NCBI RefSeq assembly: GCF_006974125.1
Contig: NZ_CP037858.1
Location: 806,001-870,000 of the forward strand
Direction of reading: 5' to 3'
Length of the DNA stretch: 64,000 nucleotides
DNA from: Stenotrophomonas maltophilia
GTDB taxonomy: Bacteria > Pseudomonadota > Gammaproteobacteria > Xanthomonadales > Xanthomonadaceae
Shown here: piece by piece, positions 13,154 through 22,829 of the stretch
How the letters are laid out: every line of letters begins with the position of its first letter
How positions within the stretch are numbered: the first letter of the stretch is position 1
Translations under genes and position numbers: made by a program
Notes under the pieces: model-generated
The model's database searches: none
Told to the model about the DNA's origin: nothing
What the model saw: the letters and a program-made list of their open reading frames with translations, nothing else

Positions 13154-13792
13154 ATGTTCACCCCGCGCGCCTTCGCCGAGACCGACCTGCTCTGGCTGGA
13201 TCGCATGCTGGTGCGTGACCCGTTCGTCACCGTGCTCACCGTCGGCAGCGACGGCCTGCCCGAGCTGACCCGGATGCCGGTGCTGTACCACCGCGACGGC
13301 GAACACATCGAACTGCGCGGCCACTGGGCCCGCGCCAACCCGCAGTCGCGCCGAAGCGGCGCGGCCAAGGTACTGGTCGACGGCCCGCACGGCTATGTCT
13401 CGGCCAGCTGGTATCCGGACAAGGAGCCCGCCGCGCGGGTACCCACCTGGAACTACGCCGCCGCCGAGCTGCGTGGCCAGCTGCAGACCTTCGACGACAC
13501 CGGTTCACTGGCCGAGCTGGTCGGCGCGATCAGCGACCGCTTCGAGGCCAGCGTCGGCCAGGACTGGCAGTTCGATGCCACGCGTGCCGAGCATGGCCCC
13601 GAGCTGCGCGCCATCGTCGGCTTCCGTTTCCAGGTCGAGCAGGTGCAGCTGAAGCTCAAGCTGAGCCAGAACCATCCCGATGCCAACCAGCGCGCAGTGA
13701 TCGCCGAGCTGGAACAGCTGGGCACTCCCTCTTCCACCGAGTTGGCGCAGTGGATGCGCTGGCATCGCGAACAGGCCGCCCGCAGCGACTGA
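13154..13792 (+). CDS. PaiB-like FMN-binding protein
   Basis: The 212-residue product matches the FMN-binding split-barrel family called negative transcriptional regulator PaiB. Its start MFTPRAFAETDLLWLDRMLV, then PFVTVLTVG, the HWARANPQ region and GPHGYVSASWY are characteristic. In Bacillus, PaiB works with PaiA in sporulation and protease control. Outside that, members are usually unlinked to PaiA, and DNA binding is not shown by this sequence. A flavin or heme-related role is equally possible. Confidence 0.88.
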   Translation: MFTPRAFAETDLLWLDRMLVRDPFVTVLTVGSDGLPELTRMPVLYHRDGEHIELRGHWARANPQSRRSGAAKVLVDGPHGYVSASWYPDKEPAARVPTWNYAAAELRGQLQTFDDTGSLAELVGAISDRFEASVGQDWQFDATRAEHGPELRAIVGFRFQVEQVQLKLKLSQNHPDANQRAVIAELEQLGTPSSTELAQWMRWHREQAARSD

Positions 13793-13864
13793 ACGCCCCA
13801 GATTCCCGCGATGACGCAGCCGGATGGCTGCGGCGCGCCCACACCCGACGCCAGGGACCCGAAC

Positions 13865-14527
13865 ATGAAAGACATCCACAAGCTGCTGCAGAACAACCGC
13901 GACTGGGCCGACCGCATCGAGAAGGAAGACCCTGAGTTCTTCCACCAGCTGGCCAAGCAGCAGCACCCCGAGTACCTGTGGATCGGCTGCTCCGATTCGC
14001 GCGTGCCGGCCAACCAGATCATCGGCATGGCCCCGGGTGAAGTGTTCGTGCACCGCAACGTCGCCAACGTGGTCGCCCACACCGACCTGAACTGCCTGAG
14101 CGTGGTGCAGTACGCGGTGGACCAGCTGAAAGTGAAGCACATCCTGATCGTCGGCCACTACGGCTGCGGCGGCGTGCATGCCTGCCTGCACAACACCCGC
14201 GTCGGCCTGGCCGACAACTGGCTGCGCCACGTGGGCGATGTGATGCAGAAGCACACCGGCATCCTCGATGCGATCGAGACCGATGAGCTCAAGCACGCAC
14301 GCCTGTGCGAACTGAACGTGATCGAGCAGGTTGCCAACCTGTGCCGCTCGACCATCGTGCAGGACGCCTGGGCCCGCGGCCAGAAGCTGATGGTGCACGG
14401 CTGGGTCTACAGCCTGAAGGACGGGCGCGTGCGCGAGATGGGCATCGACGTCGGTTCGCAGGAAGAGCTGCAGCCGGCGTATGAAAAGGCCCTGTCCTAC
14501 GTCCCGCGCAAGGGCAAGCGCGACTGA
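13865..14527 (+). CDS. can: Beta-class carbonic anhydrase
   Basis: Interconverts CO2 and bicarbonate in the cytoplasm. The Zn ligands are visible: Cys42 with Asp44 and Arg46 in IGCSDSRVP, and His98 and Cys101 in [10 protein letters not shown]. The 220-residue length and the whole N terminus ([11 protein letters not shown]) match E. coli Can closely, which fixes the start; an ATG 18 codons upstream is rejected. It precedes nbaC by only about 10 bp, so it may read into the kynurenine genes. Confidence 0.95.
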   Translation: MKDIHKLLQNNRDWADRIEKEDPEFFHQLAKQQHPEYLWIGCSDSRVPANQIIGMAPGEVFVHRNVANVVAHTDLNCLSVVQYAVDQLKVKHILIVGHYGCGGVHACLHNTRVGLADNWLRHVGDVMQKHTGILDAIETDELKHARLCELNVIEQVANLCRSTIVQDAWARGQKLMVHGWVYSLKDGRVREMGIDVGSQEELQPAYEKALSYVPRKGKRD

Positions 14528-14537
14528 TCCCTTACGG

Positions 14538-15068
14538 ATGACCACCATGCTCGCTTCGCCGATCAACCTGCACGCCTGGATCGAAGAAAACCGCCACCTG
14601 CTGAAGCCACCGGTGGGCAACAAGATGATCGACAACGGCGACTTCATCGTGATGGTGGTGGGCGGGCCGAACTCGCGTACCGACTTCCACTACGACGAAG
14701 GCCCGGAGTGGTTCTACCAGCTCGAAGGCGAGATGGTGCTGAAGGTGCAGGAGGACGGCGCGGTGCGCGACATCCCGATCCGGGCCGGCGAGATCTTCCT
14801 GCTGCCGGCCAAGGTGCCGCATTCGCCGCGGCGCCCGCCCGGTGGCATCGGCCTGGTGGTCGAGCGCAAGCGCCTGCCGCACGAGAAGGACGGCGTGATC
14901 TGGCATTGCGAACGCTGCAACCACAAGCTGCACGAAGAGTATTTCCCGCTGCAGAACATCGAAACCGACCTGCCCAAGGTGTTCGCGCGCTACCACGCCA
15001 GCCTGGAGCTGCGCACCTGCAGCGAATGCGGGCATGTGGACCCGCTGCCGGTGCCAGCCGCGGGCTGA
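14538..15068 (+). CDS. nbaC: 3-hydroxyanthranilate 3,4-dioxygenase
   Basis: Opens the ring of 3-hydroxyanthranilate to aminocarboxymuconate semialdehyde, which cyclises to quinolinate, the precursor of NAD. The 176-residue cupin carries Fe ligands His51, Glu57 and His95 ([14 protein letters not shown]). A C-terminal rubredoxin-like site (Cys124, Cys127, Cys161, Cys164) is typical of the bacterial enzyme. An ATG three codons further on (14547) is an equally good start. It is followed by kynU and kmo, so three steps of the kynurenine route lie together. Confidence 0.95.
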   Translation: MTTMLASPINLHAWIEENRHLLKPPVGNKMIDNGDFIVMVVGGPNSRTDFHYDEGPEWFYQLEGEMVLKVQEDGAVRDIPIRAGEIFLLPAKVPHSPRRPPGGIGLVVERKRLPHEKDGVIWHCERCNHKLHEEYFPLQNIETDLPKVFARYHASLELRTCSECGHVDPLPVPAAG

Positions 15069-15085
15069 GCCAGAGAACGGTCGTT

Positions 15086-15139
15086 GCCCACCTTGGTGGG
15101 CGTTTGCTCGCACGTGCGCCAACCAAGGTTGGCGACTAC
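15086..15139. repeat. SMAG-type repeat pair
   Basis: Palindromes GCCCACCTTGGTGGGC (15086-15101) and GCCAACCAAGGTTGGC (15118-15133), the second closed by CTAC, lie between nbaC and kynU. Because they sit inside a likely operon, they may tune expression between the two genes. Confidence 0.8.
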
Positions 15140-15230
15140 CGGGTCATGTGGCGCTGGCGTAAGGTTGGCAGCGCCCCGGCCAGGCCCCAGGCGCTACACT
15201 GGCAGCCCCGTTGCAGCCTGTTGCCCGACC

Positions 15231-16505
15231 ATGTCCGACCTGCTCAGCCGCACCCACGCCATTGCCCTGGACGCCGCCGATCCGCTGCGCCCGCTGCGTA
15301 ACGAATTCCTGATTCCGCGCCATGGCGGCGGCGAGCAGACCTACTTCGTCGGCAACTCGCTGGGCCTGCAGCCGCGTGGCGCTCAGGCCGCGGTGCAGGA
15401 AGTGATGAAGCAGTGGGGCGAGCTGGCGGTGGAAGGCCACTTCACCGGCCCGACGCAGTGGCTGTCCTACCACCGCCTGGTGAGCGCGCAGCTGGCCCGC
15501 GTGGTTGGTGCACTGCCCAGCGAAGTGGTGGCGATGAACACGCTGAGCGTGAACCTGCACCTGATGATGGTCAGCTTCTACCGGCCGACCGCGCAGCGCC
15601 CGGTGATCCTGATGGAAGCCGGTGCGTTCCCGACCGACCGCCACGCGGTGGAAGCGCAGATCCGTTTCCATGGGTTCGACCCGGCCGAGTGCCTGGTGGA
15701 AGTTCAACCGGACGAAGCCAGCGGAACGATCTCGCTCACCGCGATCGAGCGCGCCATCACCGAACACGGCCCGCGCCTGGCCCTGGTGCTGTGGCCCGGC
15801 GTGCAGTACCGCACCGGCCAGGCCTTCGACCTCGATGCAATCACCCGTGCCGCCCGCCTGCAGGGCGCGCGCATCGGCTTCGACCTGGCGCACTCGGTGG
15901 GCAACCTGCCGCTGCGCCTGCATGACATCGCACCCGATTTCGCCGTGTGGTGCCACTACAAATACCTCAACAGCGGCCCGGGTGCCGTGGCCGGTGCCTT
16001 CGTGCACGAGCGCCATCATCGCGACACCACCCTGCCGCGCTTTGCCGGCTGGTGGGGCCATGAGGAATCCACCCGCTTCCAGATGGCACCGCAGTTCACC
16101 CCCGCCATCGGTGCCGAAGGCTGGCAGCTCAGCAATCCGCCGATCCTCGGCCTGGCGCCGCTGCGCGCGTCGCTGGACCTGTTCGAGCGCGCCGGCATGG
16201 AGGCGCTGCGCAGCAAGTCGCTGGCCCTGACAGGCATGCTCGAAGCGCTTGTACGCGCACGCCTGTCCGGCGTGCTCGACATCATCACCCCGGCCGAGCC
16301 GCAACGCCGTGGCTGCCAACTGTCATTGCGCGTGATCGGTGGCCGCGAGCGCGGCCGCGCGCTGTTCGAGCACCTGCGCGGCATCGGCGTGCTGGGCGAC
16401 TGGCGCGAGCCGGACGTGATCCGCATCTCGCCCACCCCGCTCTACAACCGCTACCTGGACGTGCACCATTTCGTCGAGGAAGTGGAAGCCTGGGCCGGCC
16501 TCTGA
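15231..16505 (+). CDS. kynU: Kynureninase
   Basis: PLP enzyme that cleaves (3-hydroxy)kynurenine to (3-hydroxy)anthranilate and alanine. In 424 residues it has the kynureninase signatures: FVGNSLGLQP (39-48), FPTDRHAVEAQ (133-143), and the PLP lysine Lys244 in WCHYKYLNSGPG. The start MSDLLSRTHAIALDAADPL fits family N termini; upstream codons lie in repeat DNA. In this cluster its product feeds NbaC. Confidence 0.96.
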   Translation: MSDLLSRTHAIALDAADPLRPLRNEFLIPRHGGGEQTYFVGNSLGLQPRGAQAAVQEVMKQWGELAVEGHFTGPTQWLSYHRLVSAQLARVVGALPSEVVAMNTLSVNLHLMMVSFYRPTAQRPVILMEAGAFPTDRHAVEAQIRFHGFDPAECLVEVQPDEASGTISLTAIERAITEHGPRLALVLWPGVQYRTGQAFDLDAITRAARLQGARIGFDLAHSVGNLPLRLHDIAPDFAVWCHYKYLNSGPGAVAGAFVHERHHRDTTLPRFAGWWGHEESTRFQMAPQFTPAIGAEGWQLSNPPILGLAPLRASLDLFERAGMEALRSKSLALTGMLEALVRARLSGVLDIITPAEPQRRGCQLSLRVIGGRERGRALFEHLRGIGVLGDWREPDVIRISPTPLYNRYLDVHHFVEEVEAWAGL

Positions 16506-16536
16506 GCCGGTCCCTCCCCTACTGCTGGACAGTTCG

Positions 16537-17904
16537 TTGATCGCACACGCCTCCCGCTCGTTGAGCATTATCGGTGCCGGCCTCGCCGGGTCCCTGCTGG
16601 CCATCCTGCTGTCACGCCAGGGCTGGCGCATCACCCTGTACGAACGCCGCGGCGATCCGCGCGTGGCCGACTACGAGAGCGGCCGCTCGATCAACCTGGC
16701 GCTGGCCGAGCGTGGGCGCAACGCGCTGCGCCAGGCCGGTGTGGAAGACGAGGTCATGGCGCGCGCGGTGATGATGCGCGGCCGCATGGTGCATCCGCGC
16801 GAAGGCGAACCTCAGTTGCAGCGCTATGGCCGCGACGACAGCGAAGTGATCTGGTCGATCCACCGCAGCGACCTGAACACCACGCTGCTGGAACTGGCCG
16901 AACAGGCTGGCGCGACCGTGCACTTCCACCGCCGCCTGCACACCGTCGATTTCGATGCCGGCTACGCACGCTTCATCGATGACCGCGACGACAGCCCGCA
17001 CGACATCCGCTTCGACACCCTGATCGGCGCCGATGGTGCAGGCTCGGCGCTGCGCGCGGCGATGAACCGGCGGGCGCCGCTGGGTGAGGACATCGCCTTC
17101 CTCGACCACTCCTACAAGGAGCTGGAAATTCCGCCGGCCGCCGACGGCAGCTTCCGCATCGAGCGCAACGCGCTGCATATCTGGCCGCGCGGCCACTACA
17201 TGTGCATCGCCCTGCCCAATCACGAAGGCACCTTCACCGTCACGCTGTTCCTGCCCAACCAGGGCGACCCCAGTTTTGCCACGATCAACACCGGCGCACA
17301 GGCCGAAGCATTGTTCGCGCGCGAGTTCGCCGACACCCTGCCGCTGATCCCGAACCTGCGCGCGGACTGGGAACAGCACCCGCCGGGCCTGCTTGGCACG
17401 CTGACGCTCGATCGCTGGCACCAGCAGGGCCGTGCGGTACTGATCGGCGATGCCGCGCATGCGATGGTGCCGTTCCACGGACAGGGCATGAACTGCGCGT
17501 TCGAGGATTGCGTGGCTCTGGCCCGTCACCTGATGGAAGCGGATGATCTGGAGGGTGCGTTCGCCGCGTTCGAAGCCGAGCGCAAGCCGAACGCGCGTGC
17601 GATCCAGCAGATGGCGCTGGAGAACTACCTGGAAATGCGCGACCGCGTGGCCGATCCCGCCTTCCTGCTGCAGCGTGAGCTGGAGCAGGAACTGCAGCGG
17701 CGCTGGCCTACCCGCTTCGTGCCGCATTACACGATGGTCACCTTCCTGCATACGCCGTACGCGGAAGCCCTGCGCCGCACCGAGCTTCAACGCGACATGC
17801 TGGTGGCGGCCACGGCCGGCCTCGATTCACTGGACAACATCGACTGGGCGGCACTGGAAGCGCAGATCCATGCGCAGCTGCCGGTCCTGGAGGGCGCGCA
17901 CTGA
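16537..17904 (+). CDS. kmo: Kynurenine 3-monooxygenase
   Basis: FAD- and NADPH-dependent hydroxylase making 3-hydroxykynurenine. The 455-residue protein has the FAD fingerprint IIGAGLAG near the N terminus, the ESGRSINLALAERGR motif, and LIGDAAHAMVPFHGQGMN for the flavin ribityl site. The start is TTG. The likely N terminus before the first beta strand is only 8-10 residues, so TTG at 16537 or at 16561 are the realistic choices. The stop overlaps the sbcB start. The cluster lacks tryptophan dioxygenase and formamidase, which must be elsewhere. Confidence 0.94.
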   Translation: MIAHASRSLSIIGAGLAGSLLAILLSRQGWRITLYERRGDPRVADYESGRSINLALAERGRNALRQAGVEDEVMARAVMMRGRMVHPREGEPQLQRYGRDDSEVIWSIHRSDLNTTLLELAEQAGATVHFHRRLHTVDFDAGYARFIDDRDDSPHDIRFDTLIGADGAGSALRAAMNRRAPLGEDIAFLDHSYKELEIPPAADGSFRIERNALHIWPRGHYMCIALPNHEGTFTVTLFLPNQGDPSFATINTGAQAEALFAREFADTLPLIPNLRADWEQHPPGLLGTLTLDRWHQQGRAVLIGDAAHAMVPFHGQGMNCAFEDCVALARHLMEADDLEGAFAAFEAERKPNARAIQQMALENYLEMRDRVADPAFLLQRELEQELQRRWPTRFVPHYTMVTFLHTPYAEALRRTELQRDMLVAATAGLDSLDNIDWAALEAQIHAQLPVLEGAH

Positions 17905-19343
17905 TGGCTGACAGCTTCCTGTTCTACGACCTGGAAACCTTCGGACAGGACCCGCGGCGCACGCGCATCTCGCAGTATGCCGCGATCCGTACCGACGCCG
18001 ATCTGAACGAGATCGACACCCCCGTCAGCTTCTTCGTGCGCCCGGCCGACGATCTGCTGCCCTCGCCGATGGCCACCCTGGTCACCGGCATCACCCCGCA
18101 GCAGGCACTGGCCGAGGGCATCAGCGAGGCCGAAGCCTTCGACCGCATCAACGAGCAGCTGTCGCGCCCCGGCACCTGCGCACTTGGCTACAACACGCTG
18201 CGCTTCGACGATGAATTCGTCCGCTACGGCCTGTTCCGCAACTTCCATGACCCGTACGAACGCGAGTGGCGCAACGGCAATTCGCGCTGGGATCTGCTGG
18301 ACATGCTGCGGCTGATGCGCGCGATGCGTCCGGACGGCATCCAGTGGCCGCTGCGCGAGGACGGTGCCACCTCCTTCAAGCTCGAACACCTGGCCGAGGC
18401 CAACAACGTGCGCGAAGGCGATGCGCACGAAGCGCTGTCCGACGTGCGCGCCACGATCGGCATGGCGCGGCTGTTCAAGCAGTCGCAGCCGCGCCTGTGG
18501 GACTACGCCCTGAAGCTGCGCGACAAGCGTTTTGTCGGCAGCCTGCTGGATGTAACCGCGATGAAGCCGGTGCTGCACATTTCCATGCGCTATCCAGCCA
18601 GCCGCCTGTGCGCGGCGCCGGTGCTGCCGTTGGCCATGCACCCAACGATCAGCAACCGGGTGATCGTGTTCGACCTGGACGGCGACATCGACGACCTGCT
18701 GGCACTGCCGGCCGACGTGATCGCACAGCGCCTGTACATGCGCGCCAGCGAGCTGCCCGAGGGCGTTGCACGGGTGCCGCTGAAGGAGGTGCACGTCAAC
18801 AAGGTGCCGGCGCTGATCGCCTGGAACCACCTGCGTGCCGACGACCACGAGCGCCTGGGCCTGGACGTGGCGGCCATCGAAGCCAGGATCGAGCGCCTGC
18901 GCGAATTCGCCCCACAGCTGGCGGAGAAGGCGCGCCAGGTCTACAACCAGCCGCGCGTGGCCACCGTGGCCGATGTCGATGCATCGCTGTACGACGGATT
19001 CCTCGGCAACGGTGACAAGCCGTTGCTGGCCCTGGCCCGTACCACCGCGCCTGATCAGCTGGCCGCGCTGGAAGGCCGCTTCCGTGACCCGCGCCTGCCC
19101 GAACTGCTGTTCCGTTACCGTGCGCGCAACCATCCCGGCAGCCTCGCGCCGGCTGAACGCCAGCGCTGGCAGGATTACCGCCGCCAGCGCCTGCTCGGAG
19201 ACGGCGGCCTGGGCGAACTCAACCTGTCCCAGTACCAGCAGCAGCTGGATGCACTGGCCGCCGAAGCGCCCGAGGACACCCGGCGCCAGGTCCTGCTGCA
19301 ATCGCTGCGCGACTGGGGCCAGCACCTGCAGGAGACGCTGTGA
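17904..19343 (+). CDS. sbcB: Exodeoxyribonuclease I
   Basis: 3'-to-5' single-strand DNA exonuclease acting in mismatch repair and recombination. The 479-residue protein starts with a DEDD exonuclease domain (Asp9 and Glu11 in FYDLETFG; HEALSDVRAT further on). The SH3-like and C-terminal helical regions of ExoI follow. Its ATG shares one base with the kmo stop codon, and its own stop overlaps the next start by four bases. Translation is therefore coupled although the functions are unrelated. Confidence 0.95.
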   Translation: MADSFLFYDLETFGQDPRRTRISQYAAIRTDADLNEIDTPVSFFVRPADDLLPSPMATLVTGITPQQALAEGISEAEAFDRINEQLSRPGTCALGYNTLRFDDEFVRYGLFRNFHDPYEREWRNGNSRWDLLDMLRLMRAMRPDGIQWPLREDGATSFKLEHLAEANNVREGDAHEALSDVRATIGMARLFKQSQPRLWDYALKLRDKRFVGSLLDVTAMKPVLHISMRYPASRLCAAPVLPLAMHPTISNRVIVFDLDGDIDDLLALPADVIAQRLYMRASELPEGVARVPLKEVHVNKVPALIAWNHLRADDHERLGLDVAAIEARIERLREFAPQLAEKARQVYNQPRVATVADVDASLYDGFLGNGDKPLLALARTTAPDQLAALEGRFRDPRLPELLFRYRARNHPGSLAPAERQRWQDYRRQRLLGDGGLGELNLSQYQQQLDALAAEAPEDTRRQVLLQSLRDWGQHLQETL

Positions 19344-20026
19344 GCACTTATTTCTCGGACGCCAGCTTCAAGTTCCTGCGCAGCCTTGCGCGGCACAACG
19401 ACAAGGCCTGGTTCAACGATCACCGCCAGCAGTATGAAGACCACGTGCGGCAGCCGTTCCTGCGCCTGCTTGGCGACCTCCAGCCGGCGCTGGCCGAGGT
19501 CAGCGAACACTTCCGCGCCGATACCCGCGGCGTCGGTGGCTCGTTGTTCCGCATCCATCGTGACGCGCGTTTTTCCAACGACAAGTCGCCGTACAAGACC
19601 TGGCAGGGTGCACGCCTGTTCCATGAGCGCCGCCGCGAAGTGGCCGCGCCCTCGTTCTACGTGCACCTGCAGCCGGGCGAGAGCTTCGTCGGCGCTGGCC
19701 TGTGGCATCCAGAACCCGAGACGCAGCGCCGCGTGCGCCACTTCATTCTCGACAACCCGGGCAGCTGGAAGGCCGCCGCGCATGCTCCGGCGCTGCGCAA
19801 GCGCTTCGACTTCGAGGAGAGCGAGAAGCTGGTGCGCCCGCCACGTGGCTTCCCGGCCGACTTCGAATTCATTGACGACCTCAAGCACCGCAACTGGGTG
19901 ATGTGGCGCTCGCTGGACGACGCCACCATGACCGGCCCGCGCCTGTTGTCCACGCTGGGCAAGGACCTGGCTGGGCTCGGCCCGTTCGTCGACTACCTGT
20001 GCGCGGCGCTGGACCTGGAGTTCTGA
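19340..20026 (+). CDS. DUF2461 family protein
   Basis: A 228-residue protein of the DUF2461 (TIGR02453) family, recognised by FLRSLARHNDKAWFNDHR near the start, SLFRIHRDARFSNDKSPYKT and the GLWHPEPE region. Function is unknown in the family. The start is GTG, in a GTGA overlap with the sbcB stop. No signal peptide or membrane helix. Confidence 0.9.
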   Translation: MSTYFSDASFKFLRSLARHNDKAWFNDHRQQYEDHVRQPFLRLLGDLQPALAEVSEHFRADTRGVGGSLFRIHRDARFSNDKSPYKTWQGARLFHERRREVAAPSFYVHLQPGESFVGAGLWHPEPETQRRVRHFILDNPGSWKAAAHAPALRKRFDFEESEKLVRPPRGFPADFEFIDDLKHRNWVMWRSLDDATMTGPRLLSTLGKDLAGLGPFVDYLCAALDLEF

Positions 20027-20081
20027 GCCGCATCACCTGCCGTTCACCACTGGCTGCCTCACTTGCGGCAGTCTGGACAGC

Positions 20082-20633
20082 ATGAAGAAGCTCACTGCAC
20101 TGGCTGTGCTGCTGGTCCTGGCCTTGGCTGCGTGGTGGTTCGGTGGCCCGTACATGACCGTGCATGGCCTGTCCAAGGCCATCGAAGAACGTGACACGGC
20201 GCGACTGGAACGCTACGTCGATTTCCCGCGCGTGCGCAGCAGCCTGCGCGCGCAGCTCAATGACTATATGGTGCGCCAGGCCGGCCCGGATGTAGCGGCC
20301 AGCCCGTTCGGCGCCCTGCTCTACGGCCTGGCCGACCAGCTCGGCGGTGCTGCGGTGGACACCATGGTGACCCCGACCGGCATCGGCGCGATGCTGCAGG
20401 GCCACGTGCTGTGGAAGCGCGGCCGCAATGAACTGCAGGGCGGCGATGCCTTCGGCCCGACCGAACCGGCACGGCCGTTGAAAAACGCCGAGCATCACTT
20501 TGAAGCGCTGGACCGCTTCGTGATCGACGTTGATCGCGGCCCGGGCCAGCCGCCGTTGAAGGTGGTGCTGGAACCGCAGGGCCTGCGCTGGAAGGTGGTG
20601 GACCTGCAGTTGGGGATGTCAGGCAGCCCTTGA
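20082..20633 (+). CDS. DUF2939 family, signal-anchored protein
   Basis: The 183-residue product has an N-terminal hydrophobic helix (about 4-20, MKKLTALAVLLVLALAAWW) that may be an uncleaved anchor. A DUF2939-type domain follows, marked by the motif about 'one variable per life stage' GLSKAIEERDTARLERYVDFPRVR, where the YVDFPRVR element is conserved. Family function is unknown; it is expected in the periplasm. Followed by the 77-bp tandem repeat array. Confidence 0.85.
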   Translation: MKKLTALAVLLVLALAAWWFGGPYMTVHGLSKAIEERDTARLERYVDFPRVRSSLRAQLNDYMVRQAGPDVAASPFGALLYGLADQLGGAAVDTMVTPTGIGAMLQGHVLWKRGRNELQGGDAFGPTEPARPLKNAEHHFEALDRFVIDVDRGPGQPPLKVVLEPQGLRWKVVDLQLGMSGSP

Positions 20634-20653
20634 TCGGACCCGTGGCCTGACGG

Positions 20654-20990
20654 CAATGCCAACCAGGGTTGGCAACTACCGGGACACAGCGCTCTGGTAG
20701 ATGCCCACCTTGGTGGGCATGGATCCAGGACGGCGCCAACCAAGGTTGGCAACTACCGGGACACAGCGCTCTGGTAGATGCCCACCTTGGTGGGCATGGA
20801 TCCAGGACGGCGCCAACCAAGGTTGGCAACTACCGGGACACAGCGCTCTGGTAGATGCCCACCTTGATGGGCATGGATCCAGGACGGCGCCAACCAAGGT
20901 TGGCGACTACCGGGGTACAGCGCTCTGGTAGATGCCCACCTTGGTGGGCGCCGATGCATGGCAGTGCCAACCAACGGTTGGCACCCACCC
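20654..20990. repeat. 77-bp tandem array built from SMAG dimers
   Basis: GTAG occurs at 20697, 20774, 20851 and 20928, exactly 77 bp apart. Each unit holds ATGCCCACCTTGGTGGGCAT after GTAG, a linker GGATCCAGGACGGC, then GCCAACCAAGGTTGGC followed by CTAC, and a short spacer. This is a head-to-head pair of SMAG palindromes amplified in tandem. Units two and three are nearly identical; the third has one changed base in the first palindrome (20860s) and the fourth spacer differs slightly. It separates the convergent DUF2939 and 5'-nucleotidase genes. Confidence 0.95.
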
Positions 20991-20999
20991 GGCATGGTT

Positions 21000-21944
21000 T
21001 CACCCCTCGTTGGCGACGCCATGCGGCACATGGCCGGCGGCCACGTGTTCGCGCGCACTGTCGATGTTGTGCTGCGAATCGTCGAAGAAGATGTCGGCGC
21101 CGAAGGCCTGCAGGAAGGGGCCCTTGTGGCGCCCACCAAGGAACAGCGCCTCATCCAGGCGCACACCCCACTCCCGCAGGGTGCGGATCACCCGCTCATG
21201 GGCCGGCGCCGAACGCGCGGTCACCAGCGCGGTACGGATCGGCGCACTCTCGCCGGCCGGGAACACTTCCTGCAGCGTATGCAGCGCCGAAAGGAAGCCG
21301 CGGAACGGTCCACCACTGAGCGGTTCGCGGGCGCGTTCACGCTCGTGGCGGCCAAACGCCTCCACGCCCTGCTCGCGCGAGATGCGCTCGCTCTCGTCGC
21401 CGAAGATCACAGCGTCACCGTCGAAGGCGATGCGCAGCTGCCCGGCCGGGCGACCGGTATCGATCTGGTCGGCCGCTGCTGCTGCAGTCTCGCCGGGCGG
21501 CTTGGGCAGGATGGTGGCCGCGGCGATGCCATGACGCAGCGCACTGCGCACCGATTCGGGGTTGGCCGACAGGAACAGGTCGGTACCGAATGGCTTCACG
21601 TACGGCCAGGTCGGTTCACCGGCAGTGAACGTGGCGCGGATGATGCCCAGGCCGTAGTGCTGGATCGAATTGAAGATGCGCAGGCCGGTATCGGCCGAGT
21701 TGCGCGACAGCAGGATCACCTCGACCCGCGGGTTCTCCGGGCTGGCACCCTGGTTCAGCGCCAGCAGCTTGCGCACCACCGGGAAGGCCACGCCGGGGCC
21801 GAGGATGTCGTCCTCGTGCTGGCGCTGGAATTCGGCGTACGCCGCCACGCCATCGCTCTCGAACAGCGCGTGGCTTTCCTCGAGGTCGAACAGGGCGCGC
21901 GAGGTCACCGCAACGGTCAGCAAACGGGGGGAGTTGTCGCCCAT
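21000..21944 (-). CDS. Cytosolic 5'-nucleotidase family protein
   Basis: The 314-residue product belongs to the 5'-nucleotidase family PF06189 (cytosolic nucleoside monophosphate phosphatases). It shows VAVTSRALFDLEESHALF at the start, ILLSRNSADTGLRIFNSI, RIAFDGDAVIFGDESE as the HAD-like Asp region, and FFDDSQHNIDSA near the end. The start MGDNSPRLL has upstream GGAC; 17 further open codons overlap the nadK end and are rejected. It lies 47 bp after nadK on the same strand, so both may act on nucleotide or NAD pools. Confidence 0.85.
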   Translation of the reverse strand: MGDNSPRLLTVAVTSRALFDLEESHALFESDGVAAYAEFQRQHEDDILGPGVAFPVVRKLLALNQGASPENPRVEVILLSRNSADTGLRIFNSIQHYGLGIIRATFTAGEPTWPYVKPFGTDLFLSANPESVRSALRHGIAAATILPKPPGETAAAAADQIDTGRPAGQLRIAFDGDAVIFGDESERISREQGVEAFGRHERERAREPLSGGPFRGFLSALHTLQEVFPAGESAPIRTALVTARSAPAHERVIRTLREWGVRLDEALFLGGRHKGPFLQAFGADIFFDDSQHNIDSAREHVAAGHVPHGVANEG

Positions 21945-21991
21945 CGGTGGGGGTCCTTCAAGCGGTCGGCATGGCCGGCCGGCCATTGTCC

Positions 21992-22765
21992 TCAAAAAAC
22001 GAACTGTTCGCTCAGGATCCTGTCTTCCAGGTTGTGCTCCGGGTCGAACAGCAGGGTCACGCGGCGGTCCTTCGACTCGCGGATGGTCACCTCGACCACG
22101 TCGCGGGTCTCATGCGAATCGGCGGTCACGCTGACCGGGCGCTTGTACGGATCGAGCACCCGGAAGCGCACCTCGGTATCGGCCTTCAGGATCGCGCCGC
22201 GCCAGCGCCGCGGCCGGTACGGGGCCAACGGCGTCAGCGCGATGGTGTGCGAGCCCAGCGGCAGCACCGGACCATGCGCGGAATAGTTGTAGGCGGTGCT
22301 GCCGGCCGGGGTGGCCACCAGCACGCCGTCGCCGATCAGTTCGGCCACGCGCTCCTGGCCGTTCAGGTCGATGCCGATATGCGCGGCCTGCCGGGTCTGG
22401 CGCAGCAGCGAAACATCGTTGTAGGCAAGCGAACCGGTACTGGTACCGGACTCGGTCAGCGCCACCATTTCCAGCGGGCGTAGATGGGCCGGCTCGGCGC
22501 GGGCGATGCGGGCATGCACATCTTCGTCGCCACGGTACTGGTTCATCAGGAAACCGACCGTGCCCAGCTTCATGCCGAACACCGGCTTGCCCAGATGCCC
22601 ATGCCGGTGCAGGGTCTGCAGCATGAAGCCATCACCACCCAGCGGGCACAGCACGTCGGCCTGCTCGGGCGCGTAGTCGCCATAGCGCGACACCATGGCC
22701 GCGCGGGCCATCTGCGCGGGCTCGGTGGTGCTGGCCAGGAAAGCGATGCGGGGGGTGTCGCTCAT
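21992..22765 (-). CDS. nadK: NAD kinase
   Basis: Phosphorylates NAD+ to NADP+. The 257-residue protein has the GGDG motif with Asp45 ([11 protein letters not shown]), NDVSLLR and the [16 protein letters not shown] motif. The start [12 protein letters not shown] is family-like; the long open frame upstream runs through a structured repeat and is not coding. It leads a two-gene unit with the 5'-nucleotidase. The upstream leader region contains one of the 52-bp-core elements. Confidence 0.94.
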   Translation of the reverse strand: MSDTPRIAFLASTTEPAQMARAAMVSRYGDYAPEQADVLCPLGGDGFMLQTLHRHGHLGKPVFGMKLGTVGFLMNQYRGDEDVHARIARAEPAHLRPLEMVALTESGTSTGSLAYNDVSLLRQTRQAAHIGIDLNGQERVAELIGDGVLVATPAGSTAYNYSAHGPVLPLGSHTIALTPLAPYRPRRWRGAILKADTEVRFRVLDPYKRPVSVTADSHETRDVVEVTIRESKDRRVTLLFDPEHNLEDRILSEQFVF

Positions 22766-22829
22766 CGGTGGATCCGGGTGGGTTTGATGGAGAGCATAAC
22801 CGAGCGCCGGGAGTTGGACCCCGTGGGGC

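Noticed and set aside
20654..20990. CRISPR array
   Set aside because: The 77-bp units have no unique spacers; almost the whole unit is repeated, and it is made of palindromic GTAG elements.
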